Assembly (NCBI GenBank): GCA_023457535.1
Contig: JAEWLN010000005.1
Span: 1 to 41,102, forward strand
Length of the DNA: 41,102 nucleotides
Direction: 5' to 3'
Origin: Bacteroidota bacterium
GTDB lineage: Bacteria > Bacteroidota > Bacteroidia > Flavobacteriales > Flavobacteriaceae
Part shown: positions 23,662-30,649 of the stretch, piece by piece
How positions within the stretch are numbered: the stretch's first letter is position 1
Layout: every line of letters starts with the position of its first letter
Made by a program: the position numbers and the translations under genes
The notes under the pieces: generated by a model
The model's input: only the letters and a program-made list of their open reading frames with translations
Databases searched by the model: none
Told to the model about the DNA's origin: nothing

Positions 23662-26322
23662 ATGAAAAAAATTATCTTGGGCAGTTTTGTCGTGCTGATG
23701 GTCATCGGTGGGCAAACATTGCACGCGCAAAAGGACAAATTCAAAGGCGCGCAACTGATTGACCGGGAGATCTTTTTTGGCAATCCCGAAATCTCGGGCG
23801 GGCAGCTCAGCCCTGACGGCCAATGGATCTCGTTCATGAAAGAGTACGAAGGCATCCTGAACATCTGGGTCAAACGCTTCGATGAGCCGTTTGAAAAAGC
23901 GGTTCCGCTCACCAACAGCAAACGCCCGCTGTTTGGCTATTTCTGGACCCATGACGGCAAATACATCGTGTATGCCAAGGACGAAAACGGCGACGAGAAC
24001 GTCAACGTATTTGCAATCGACCCAATGGCCAAAGCCGATATATCGGGCGTTCCGGCGTCGCGCAACCTCACGCCGCTCAAGGAAGTGAACGCGCAAATCA
24101 ACATGGTTTCCAAAAAAAATCCGGACCTGATGATGGTGGCCCTCAACGACCGCGACAAGGCGTGGCATGATTTATACGAATTGCAAATCTCCACGGGCCA
24201 ACTCACCAAAGTATACGAAAATCAGGACCGCATTACGGGTTATGATTTCGATTGGGACGAAAAACTGCGCGTGGTTTCCAAAACCGATGAAAAAGGCAAT
24301 ACCGTAATGTATCTTAAAGAAGGGGAATCGCTCAAGCCGTTATACGATTTTTCCGTTACCGAGCAGGCCTACATCGCCGGTTGGACGCCGGACAACAAAA
24401 AAGCGTACCTCGTGTCGAACAAAGGCGATCTGAACCTTTCCACCTTGCACCTGATGGATGTTTCGACCAGGCAACTTACCAAGCTCGAAAGCGATCCAAA
24501 GAACCGCGCAGACTTTGGCGGACTCAGCCTGAGCGACCTCACGCGCGAAATCCTTTACACGACCTATACGGACGACAAGACCGATATCATCTGGAAAAAC
24601 AAGACCTGGGAAGCCAATTACAAATTTCTCAAATCAAAATTTCCGGGTCGCGAAGTAGACCTGTCCAGCGTGACCAAAGATGAAAAGAAATTCCTCATTG
24701 CCGTTTCAGGCGACAAATATGCCACCGAAGTGTATTTTTTCGATTCCGACACCAAGGCGCTGCAACTTCAATATGTTCCACGTCCTAAACTCAAGCAGGT
24801 CGAGCAGCATCTGGCCGAAATGAAGCCGGTGCGTTACAAAAGCTCGGACGGACTCGAAATTCCCGGTTACCTGACGTTGCCCGTTGGCATTGCAGCCAGG
24901 AACCTGCCGGTTGTGATCCTCGTGCACGGCGGACCCAAAGGACCACGCGATTACTGGGGTTTCAACAGCTATGCGCAATTTCTGGCCAACCGCGGATATG
25001 CCGTCTTGCAGCCTAACTTTCGCGCCAGCGGCGGTTATGGCAAAAAATTCCTCAACGCGGGCGATCTGCAATGGGGCAAACTCATGCAGGACGACATCAC
25101 CTGGGGCGTCAAATACCTGATATCGCAAGGCATCGCAAACAAAGATAAAGTCGCTATCATGGGCGGCAGTTACGGCGGCTATGCGACGTTGGCCGGCTTG
25201 GCATTTACACCGGATGTGTATGCGTGCGGCGTGGACATCGTCGGGCCGAGCAATATTTTTACGCTGCTCGAATCTGTGCCTGCCTACTGGGAGGCCGGAC
25301 GCGCAATGTTATATGGCATGTGCGGCGACCCGAATACCGACGCCGGTAAGCAACGCATCCGCGAGGCAAGCCCATTGTTCAGCGCCGATAAAATCACCAA
25401 ACCACTGTTGATCGTGCAAGGGGCGAACGACCCACGCGTTAAACAGGCTGAAGCCGATCAAATCGTCGTAGCTTTACGTGACAAGGGCAAAAAGGTCTCG
25501 TATCTTTTGGCCGATGATGAAGGACACGGATTTAGAAAACCGGTTAACAACCAGGCCATGTTTGCCGAAACAGAGCGTTTCCTGGCAGGCATTCTTGGCG
25601 GACGCTACCAGGATGACATGCCGCAGGATGTTGCCGAGCGTTTGATGCAACTCAAAGTCGACGTTTCCAAAGTGACCTATACACCAAAGAAAGACGTTAA
25701 GATCGCCAAAGAAATGCCGCTGATCACTGCCAATCTGAAACCGCAAACGCTTAACTACGATTTCAAAGTAGAGGTGCAGGGACAAACCATCCCGATGACA
25801 ATGACGCGTACCGTATCGCAAAAAGGCAAAAATTGGGTCGTCAAAGACGTGGCCAAGGGCATGATGGGCGAAATGAGCGATGAAGCTGAGTTTTCACCGT
25901 CGTTTGCCATCGCCACGCGCAACATGTCTCAAATGGGTCAGGGCATGGCGATGACTTTTGCAAAGGAAAAAATGACCATGAACATGGGTGGCCAGCAAAT
26001 GGAGGTGCCGTTCACGGGTGCCTACCTGTCCGACGGCGCGGGACTCGACATGCTCGTTGGCGGACTGCCACTGGCCAAAGACTACTCGCTCGCATTTGAG
26101 ATGCCGGATGTAATGACCGGTAAGGCCAAACAGGTTACGCTTAAAGTAGTTGGAAACGAGACCATCAACAATGTGGCGTGCATGAAATGTGAAATCGTTT
26201 CAAACGACAATGCCAACGATATTACGACTTTGTGGATCAACCCGACGAGCAAAATGGCCGAACGGATGGTGCAGGTGGTTCCTTCGATGGGCAACGCAAA
26301 GATCACGATCGACAAGAAATAA
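23662..26322 (+). CDS. S9 family (prolyl oligopeptidase-type) serine peptidase with C-terminal extension
   Basis: 886 residues with a signal peptide ending HAQ near residue 22. The N-terminal part (~35-390) is a WD40-like PD40 propeller (LSPDGQWISFMKE, WTHDGKYIVYAKDENGDENV, KAYLVSNKGDLNLS). The catalytic alpha/beta-hydrolase domain spans ~395-655, with Ser503 in GGSYGGYAT, Asp590 in GANDPRV and His622 in EGHGF. S9 enzymes of this type cut short peptides in the periplasm. Bacteroidetes members normally stop near ~650; this one continues for about 220 residues with a Met-rich, beta-strand-rich tail (MTMNMGGQQMEVPF, CMKCEIVSND, TTLWINPTSKMAERMVQ) like a DUF3108-type barrel. The reading frame is continuous, so the fusion is real in this assembly. 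Terminator at 26340. Confidence 0.93.
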   Translation: MKKIILGSFVVLMVIGGQTLHAQKDKFKGAQLIDREIFFGNPEISGGQLSPDGQWISFMKEYEGILNIWVKRFDEPFEKAVPLTNSKRPLFGYFWTHDGKYIVYAKDENGDENVNVFAIDPMAKADISGVPASRNLTPLKEVNAQINMVSKKNPDLMMVALNDRDKAWHDLYELQISTGQLTKVYENQDRITGYDFDWDEKLRVVSKTDEKGNTVMYLKEGESLKPLYDFSVTEQAYIAGWTPDNKKAYLVSNKGDLNLSTLHLMDVSTRQLTKLESDPKNRADFGGLSLSDLTREILYTTYTDDKTDIIWKNKTWEANYKFLKSKFPGREVDLSSVTKDEKKFLIAVSGDKYATEVYFFDSDTKALQLQYVPRPKLKQVEQHLAEMKPVRYKSSDGLEIPGYLTLPVGIAARNLPVVILVHGGPKGPRDYWGFNSYAQFLANRGYAVLQPNFRASGGYGKKFLNAGDLQWGKLMQDDITWGVKYLISQGIANKDKVAIMGGSYGGYATLAGLAFTPDVYACGVDIVGPSNIFTLLESVPAYWEAGRAMLYGMCGDPNTDAGKQRIREASPLFSADKITKPLLIVQGANDPRVKQAEADQIVVALRDKGKKVSYLLADDEGHGFRKPVNNQAMFAETERFLAGILGGRYQDDMPQDVAERLMQLKVDVSKVTYTPKKDVKIAKEMPLITANLKPQTLNYDFKVEVQGQTIPMTMTRTVSQKGKNWVVKDVAKGMMGEMSDEAEFSPSFAIATRNMSQMGQGMAMTFAKEKMTMNMGGQQMEVPFTGAYLSDGAGLDMLVGGLPLAKDYSLAFEMPDVMTGKAKQVTLKVVGNETINNVACMKCEIVSNDNANDITTLWINPTSKMAERMVQVVPSMGNAKITIDKK

Positions 26323-26339
26323 TCTGTTTTAAGAGGTTG

Positions 26340-26366
26340 AAAAAGCTGCTTTCGGGCGGCTTTTTT
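26340..26366 (+). terminator. Rho-independent terminator after the S9 peptidase
   Basis: Stem AAAAAGCTGC (26340-26349) / GCGGCTTTTT (26356-26365) with one G-T pair, loop TTTCGG, T-run. Confidence 0.85.
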
Positions 26367-26459
26367 ATTTTAGAAACGTTTGAGCAGCCAAAAGAATCAC
26401 TGAATAATTGCGATACAAAAAATTAATTTACTAACTTTAAAGCACTAAAAACCAACACC

Positions 26460-26867
26460 ATGAAAAAAATTATGATTGCGGCGTTGTTGGGTGTCGTCGG
26501 GATGACGGCCAGCGCACAAACCAAAGTTGTTTCGCTTCCAAAAACAGCAACGGAATTTCTTGATCGCCATTTCAAGCAGTCAACGGTGACCGAAACCAAA
26601 ACAGAGAAAGATGGATACGAAGTAAAATTGACCAATGGCATGGAGGTAGAATTTGACGCATCGGGCAACTATCGCGAGGTGGACGGCCACGGTAAAGCGA
26701 TCCCGACAGACTTCATCGACGCCAACATCGTCGATTACGTAATGGCCAACTATCCCGGAAAGGAAATTACCGGTATTGAACGCAAAGCCGACAAAATCGA
26801 AGTCGACCTATCGGGGAATATCGGCCTGGAATTTGATTCGAAAGGGAAATTCAAAAAGCGTGATTGA
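26460..26867 (+). CDS. PepSY-like domain (PF11396-type) secreted protein
   Basis: 135 residues. The signal peptide ends at ASAQ (residue ~20). The mature part is one PepSY-like unit repeated twice in shape: a helix TATEFLDRHFKQSTVTETKTE, strands YEVKLTNGMEVEFDASGNYREVDGHG, then a second helix IDANIVDYVMANYPGKEITGIER and strands KIEVDLSGNIGLEFDSKGKFKK. Such proteins are small periplasmic or outer-membrane-associated proteins, often acting as inhibitors or sensors; the function here is unknown. No terminator is obvious; the next 205 bases have no gene. Upstream the DNA is AT-rich with TAACTTTA, a near -7 match. Confidence 0.92.
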   Translation: MKKIMIAALLGVVGMTASAQTKVVSLPKTATEFLDRHFKQSTVTETKTEKDGYEVKLTNGMEVEFDASGNYREVDGHGKAIPTDFIDANIVDYVMANYPGKEITGIERKADKIEVDLSGNIGLEFDSKGKFKKRD

Positions 26868-27072
26868 ATCCAAAGCTTGAAGAAGATTGGAATTCTGAAC
26901 CCAACGGTGAATGATGTAAGCATTTAATTTGAAAATGACGCGATCCGCTTTAAGCCGGCCTACCATTGGAAGAAATAAAGCTTAAATGCTATCATGACCT
27001 GCCATTTTGATCTCCGAATTCTGAAATCGATGTTTTTTCCCGCTAGTGGTAGTTCGGTTCAGGAATATAGAG

Positions 27073-28248
27073 TTATTCTTTGCGCCACTTCTTTGTTTCT
27101 TCGAAAACATGTTCCAAGATGCGCGCTTCCTTTTCATCAAACGCAACATGTCTGCGGGACATGACAATGCGCGCGGTCTCAAATGCTTTTTTGGTGATGT
27201 ACGTCGTGAATCCCGATGCGCCGCCCCACGAAAAGCTCGGAACGAAATTGCGCGGGAATCCGGCCCCGAAAATATTAGCGCTCACGCCCACCACTGTGCC
27301 TGTATTGAACATCGTATTGAAGCCACATTTGGAATGGTCGCCCATCATCAGTCCACAGAATTGAAGCCCGGTTTTTTCAAATCCGCCGGTTTCATAACTC
27401 CAGAGCTTCACTTCCTCATAATTGTTTTTGAGGTTGGAATTATTGGTGTCTGCGCCAAGATTACACCATTCCCCAAGCACCGAATTGCCAAGGAACCCAT
27501 CGTGCCCTTTGTTTGAATAACCCATCAGCACCGAGTTGGAAACTTCCCCGCCGATGCGCGAATGCGGCCCTACAGTCGTCGCACCATATACTTTTGTACC
27601 TAATTTGACCTGACCGCCCTCACACAAAGCGAACGGTCCGCGAATGACGGAATTTTCCATAATTTCCGCATCCTTACCGATATAAATGGGTCCGGTCGAA
27701 GCATTGAGCGTGACAAACTCGAGCTTTGCGCCCTCTTCGATAAAAATATTTTCAGGGGAAATAACGTTTACGCTTTTGGGAATGAGTTGCGAGACACGAC
27801 CTTCAGTAAGCAATTCGAAATCCTCGCGCAGCGCCGCATCATTTTTGGCAAAAATATCCCATGGTTTGGTCACTGTGAGGCAATCTTGATCGAAATCGAT
27901 GAGTTCGTAATGATCAAAATCGACTTCGTCCTGCGTATCGACGGTAAAAAACGCTATAATTTCCTCATCTTTTACAATGGCTTGGTTCTGCTCCAGGCTT
28001 TTGACCATCTCCACAAGCACATCGTTGGGCAAAAAAGCGGAATTAATCATGACGTTTCGCTCCATTTCGACCATCGGAAACTTTTCAGACAGATATTCTT
28101 CGGTTAGCGTAGTGGTAGTTGTTCCAAGGTATTTTTCCCATTTTTCGCGAATGGTGAGGATGCCGACACGGATATCGGCCACCGGTCGCGTGAAGGTAAA
28201 CGGAAGCAGCGCGTTGCGGACGGTGCCGTCGAATAATATGTAGTTCAT
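27073..28248 (-). CDS. GlmU-family sugar nucleotidyltransferase/acetyltransferase-like protein
   Basis: 391 residues. It opens MNYILFDGTVRNALLPFTFTRPVADIRVGILTIREKWE, the start I recall for the Bacteroidetes 'alternative GlmU' family. The middle and C-terminal parts are left-handed beta-helix-like hexapeptide repeats (GAKLEFVTLNASTGPIYIGKDAEIMENSVIRGPFALCEGG, VKLGTKVYGATTVGPHSRIGGEVSNSVLMGYSN, GDHSKCGFNTMFNTGTVVG). It is probably involved in UDP-GlcNAc-type nucleotide sugar supply, but the activity is inferred. No signal peptide. It is preceded by a palindromic site at 28281-28297 and a -7 motif at 28306. Monocistronic; no tight neighbour. Confidence 0.9.
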   Translation of the reverse strand: MNYILFDGTVRNALLPFTFTRPVADIRVGILTIREKWEKYLGTTTTTLTEEYLSEKFPMVEMERNVMINSAFLPNDVLVEMVKSLEQNQAIVKDEEIIAFFTVDTQDEVDFDHYELIDFDQDCLTVTKPWDIFAKNDAALREDFELLTEGRVSQLIPKSVNVISPENIFIEEGAKLEFVTLNASTGPIYIGKDAEIMENSVIRGPFALCEGGQVKLGTKVYGATTVGPHSRIGGEVSNSVLMGYSNKGHDGFLGNSVLGEWCNLGADTNNSNLKNNYEEVKLWSYETGGFEKTGLQFCGLMMGDHSKCGFNTMFNTGTVVGVSANIFGAGFPRNFVPSFSWGGASGFTTYITKKAFETARIVMSRRHVAFDEKEARILEHVFEETKKWRKE

Positions 28249-28280
28249 GAGTAGTTTTTATTGGTTAGCGGGTCTGAATG

Positions 28281-28297
28281 CGATTTTAATAAAATCG
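28281..28297. promoter_or_regulatory. Perfect 17-base palindrome in the GlmU-family leader
   Basis: Eight-base arms around a central A. It sits between the -7 element and the ATG, where a regulator or an RNA hairpin could act; no known site matches. Confidence 0.35.
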
Positions 28298-28305
28298 GTG
28301 CGCCC

Positions 28306-28313
28306 CAAAGTTA
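28306..28313 (-). promoter_or_regulatory. Bacteroidetes -7 element before the GlmU-family gene
   Basis: TAACTTTG on the minus strand, exact TANNTTTG match, 57 bases before the ATG. No convincing TTG at -33. Confidence 0.5.
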
Positions 28314-28510
28314 CAAAGTTTTGACGCACGCCGAACTGACTTGGACGAATAAAAACTGCGTCGAAAAATACAGATTTTCTGCCGCGCAATTTCATTTTTT
28401 TACTTAGGGGTAAACCCTACGCCCCCTTCCCTACAGGTCCAAACTACAAAATCCGCAAATAACTTCATTACAGAAAATCTTCGTTTAACACACGGCCGCG
28501 CTCATCCATA

Positions 28511-28535
28511 AAAAAAGCCCTCCAAAGGAAGGCTT
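28511..28535 (-). terminator. Rho-independent terminator of rpmE2
   Basis: On the minus strand the stem AAGCCTTCC / GGAGGGCTT (one U-G pair, plus-strand 28515-28523 and 28527-28535) is followed by a run of T's. Confidence 0.87.
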
Positions 28536-28561
28536 CTTCTATTTTGAACACTAAGTTATAA

Positions 28562-28813
28562 TTATTTTCCGTGCTTGGCGTATTTGCTTCTGAATTTGTC
28601 GATACGACCAGCAGTATCGATCAGTTTTGACTTACCGGTGTAAAAAGGGTGTGATGTTCTGGAGATCTCCATTTTCACTACAGGGTATTCGACGCCTTCG
28701 TGAGTAATCGTTTCTTTGGTATCTGCAGTTGATTTGGTAATGAATACTTCATCGTTAGACATGTCTTTAAAAGCGACCAGTCTGTAATTTTCCGGGTGGA
28801 TTCCTTTTTTCAT
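28562..28813 (-). CDS. rpmE2: 50S ribosomal protein L31, type B
   Basis: 83 residues, the size of the type B (zinc-free) L31. It begins MKKGIHPENYRLVAFKDMSN and has the family motifs VKMEISRTSHPFYTGKSKLIDTAGRIDKFRSKYAKHGK. No CxxC pairs are present, as expected for type B. L31 bridges the two ribosomal subunits. A textbook promoter is at 28918-28947, giving a leader of about 100 bases, and a terminator follows, so the gene is monocistronic. The leader may be used for autoregulation, but nothing in it identifies a known L31 element. Confidence 0.97.
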   Translation of the reverse strand: MKKGIHPENYRLVAFKDMSNDEVFITKSTADTKETITHEGVEYPVVKMEISRTSHPFYTGKSKLIDTAGRIDKFRSKYAKHGK

Positions 28814-28917
28814 GGTATGTTTTTCTTTTGTGATTGCGATTCTCCTGATGCTTTCCCGGTTTGGAAAAGGTATAGATCCAAAGCAACCTTTTGTTTTACT
28901 TTATGATTTTAAGCCCG

Positions 28918-28947
28918 CAAATGTACAACTATTTTTTTAAAACCAAA
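28918..28947 (-). promoter_or_regulatory. Bacteroidetes-type promoter of rpmE2
   Basis: On the minus strand TTTG (28944-28947) and TACATTTG (28918-28925) are separated by 18 bases, matching consensus at both elements. Confidence 0.78.
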
Positions 28948-29013
28948 TCTTTCGATCGTTTTTTTCACCTCGGGCAACCCACGAAATTATTACGGGGTTC
29001 TGACGGGAATTAT

Positions 29014-29021
29014 TATATTTG
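29014..29021 (+). promoter_or_regulatory. Bacteroidetes -7 element before the DUF4199 gene
   Basis: TATATTTG matches TANNTTTG and lies 29 bases before the ATG at 29051. It is probably the promoter for the glycan operon that follows; a clear -33 TTG is lacking. Confidence 0.55.
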
Positions 29022-29050
29022 TGGATTAATTAAAACCAATTTTCTCATAT

Positions 29051-29578
29051 ATGGAAAACCTCAAAAAAATCGCCTCGCAACTTGGATTGTTTCTCGGACT
29101 GGCGCTGATTGTCCTGACCTCGATCGCCTACGCGGTAGATTTGAACCTGTTCACCAAATGGTGGTATGGTGTGGGCATTATGTTTCTCGTGGTGTCATTT
29201 GGATGTGTGGCCGCAGTGCGCACCAAAAAAGCGGCTGGAGGTTTTTTGGGTTTTAAGGAAACGTTCATATCCTATTTTATTACGGTTGTCGTGGGTGTGG
29301 CCATTTACACCACATACAGCATTTTGTTGTTCAACGTCATCGATCCCGAGGCCAAGGACATCATCACTGAAAACGTGATCAAATACACCATCGATATGAT
29401 GCAGGGCTTTGGCGCAAAGCCGGCCGATATTAACAAGATCGTCGAAGACATGAAAAACACCGACAATTTTGGTTTCGTCGGACAAGCCAAAGGATTGATA
29501 TGGAACATACTGATCTACAGCGTTATCGGCTTGATCGCCGCGTTGATCATCAAGCGTGAAAAACCGCAAAGCTTCTGA
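29051..29578 (+). CDS. DUF4199 domain-containing membrane protein
   Basis: 175 residues with four predicted transmembrane segments (around residues 8-28, 38-58, 75-97 and 150-170). The loops contain RTKKAAGGFLGFKETFISYF, typical of DUF4199, whose function is unknown, and a charged lumenal loop PEAKDIITENVIKYTIDMMQGFGAKPADIN. In Bacteroidetes it is commonly found directly before a GT2 glycosyltransferase, as here: the glycosyltransferase ATG is 4 bases past the stop codon. A role in presenting or flipping the lipid-linked sugar is an inference. First gene of a likely operon running to 34206. Confidence 0.92.
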   Translation: MENLKKIASQLGLFLGLALIVLTSIAYAVDLNLFTKWWYGVGIMFLVVSFGCVAAVRTKKAAGGFLGFKETFISYFITVVVGVAIYTTYSILLFNVIDPEAKDIITENVIKYTIDMMQGFGAKPADINKIVEDMKNTDNFGFVGQAKGLIWNILIYSVIGLIAALIIKREKPQSF

Positions 29579-29582
29579 TTTA

Positions 29583-30557
29583 ATGAACCTATCTATAGTC
29601 ATTCCGCTTCTCAACGAAGAAGAATCGCTTACCGAACTGCACGACTGGATCGTCAAGGTCATGCAAACCAACCGTTTTTCGTACGAAATAATTTTCATCG
29701 ATGACGGCAGTACGGATCGTTCGTGGAGCATTATCGAACAGCTATCGGCGCAAAACAACAACGTCAGGGCCATCCGTTTTCTCAAGAATTTTGGGAAATC
29801 GCAGGCATTGCACGCCGGTTTCGCACAAGCCAAGGGCGATGTCGTGATCACCATGGATGCCGATTTACAGGACAATCCGGAGGAAATTCCCGAATTGTAC
29901 AAAATGATCACTGAAGACCGGTACGACCTGGTCTCAGGGTGGAAGAAAAAGCGCTTTGATTCAGTAGTCAGCAAAAACCTGCCGTCCAAATTGTTCAACT
30001 GGGCCGCGCGCCGCACCTCGGGCGTACAGCTCAACGATTTCAACTGCGGGCTCAAAGCGTATAACAAAGCCGTGGTGAAAAACATCGAAGTTTCTGGCGA
30101 AATGCACCGATACATCCCCGTGCTGGCCAAAAACGCAGGCTTTGGCAAAATTGGCGAAAAAGTCGTGCTGCACCAGGCGCGAAAATACGGACAAACCAAA
30201 TTCGGGATGGAGCGCTTTGTCAACGGCTTCCTCGATTTGATCACCATATGGTTTCTTTCGCGTTTTGGCAAACGTCCGATGCACTTGTTTGGCGCCCTTG
30301 GTTCGGTCATGTTTGTGATTGGATTTTTTGCCGCGGGCTACATTGGCGTTTCCAAGTTATATAAACTCTACAACCGTATGGATTATGATCTGGTGACCAA
30401 TAATCCGTGGTTCTATATTGCGCTGGCCACGATGATCATCGGGACGCAACTGTTTCTTGCCGGTTTCCTGGGCGAGATCATTTTGCGCACCAAAAACAAT
30501 GAAGAAAGGTACAAGATCTCTAAGACGGTCAACCTCAATGTAAACGAAATGCCCTAG
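29583..30557 (+). CDS. GT2 family glycosyltransferase, dolichol-/undecaprenyl-phosphate sugar synthase type
   Basis: 324 residues from the ATG at 29583, four bases after the DUF4199 stop. The ATG at 29556 lies inside the upstream gene and adds nothing like the family. GT2 markers: SIVIPLLNEEESL at the N-terminus, the DDGSTD motif (IIFIDDGSTDRSW), DADLQDNPEEIP, GWKKKRFDSVVSK, and LNDFNCGLKAYNK. Two C-terminal transmembrane segments (MHLFGALGSVMFVIGFFAAGYIGV and WFYIALATMIIGTQLFLAGFLGEIIL) make it an ArnC/GtrB-like enzyme that links a nucleotide sugar to a lipid phosphate. The donor sugar is unknown. Its stop codon is provided by the TAG at the start of the hairpin repeat, so the repeat directly ends the gene. 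Confidence 0.93.
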   Translation: MNLSIVIPLLNEEESLTELHDWIVKVMQTNRFSYEIIFIDDGSTDRSWSIIEQLSAQNNNVRAIRFLKNFGKSQALHAGFAQAKGDVVITMDADLQDNPEEIPELYKMITEDRYDLVSGWKKKRFDSVVSKNLPSKLFNWAARRTSGVQLNDFNCGLKAYNKAVVKNIEVSGEMHRYIPVLAKNAGFGKIGEKVVLHQARKYGQTKFGMERFVNGFLDLITIWFLSRFGKRPMHLFGALGSVMFVIGFFAAGYIGVSKLYKLYNRMDYDLVTNNPWFYIALATMIIGTQLFLAGFLGEIILRTKNNEERYKISKTVNLNVNEMP

Positions 30558-30634
30558 CCCCGATTGACGCGGAAATCCTTTGAAACCGAGCGCGCGAGGG
30601 TCAAAGATTGCAGCAAAAAGCGGGAATCGGCTCC
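30552..30634 (+). repeat. Dispersed hairpin repeat, copy 4
   Basis: Left flank CCCTAGCCCCGATTGACGCG then GAAATC; stem CTTTGA (30578-30583) / TCAAAG (30601-30606); right flank ATTGCAGCAAAAAGCGGGAA ending in GGCTCC. The CCCTAG supplies the stop codon of the glycosyltransferase. The next ATG is 16 bases downstream. Confidence 0.75.
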
Positions 30635-30649
30635 AAAAAAAATATAAAA

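Larger units (their letters stand above)
28249..28561. other. 313-base intergenic region upstream of the GlmU-family gene
   Basis: No gene. It holds the likely GlmU-family -7 element (28306-28313), an exact palindrome of 17 bases (28281-28297, CGATTTTAATAAAATCG), a 5-base hairpin TAGGG/CCCTA at 28405-28419, and the L31 terminator at its far end. The rest is AT-rich and unexplained. Confidence 0.55.

Noticed and set aside
29195..30310. 371-codon open frame on the minus strand
   Set aside because: Lies opposite the GT2 glycosyltransferase and DUF4199 genes, whose motifs are clear; composition is unlike a protein.
30608..30649. Upstream in-frame ATG of the phosphohexomutase
   Set aside because: Lies inside hairpin repeat copy 4; the start at 30650 matches the family.
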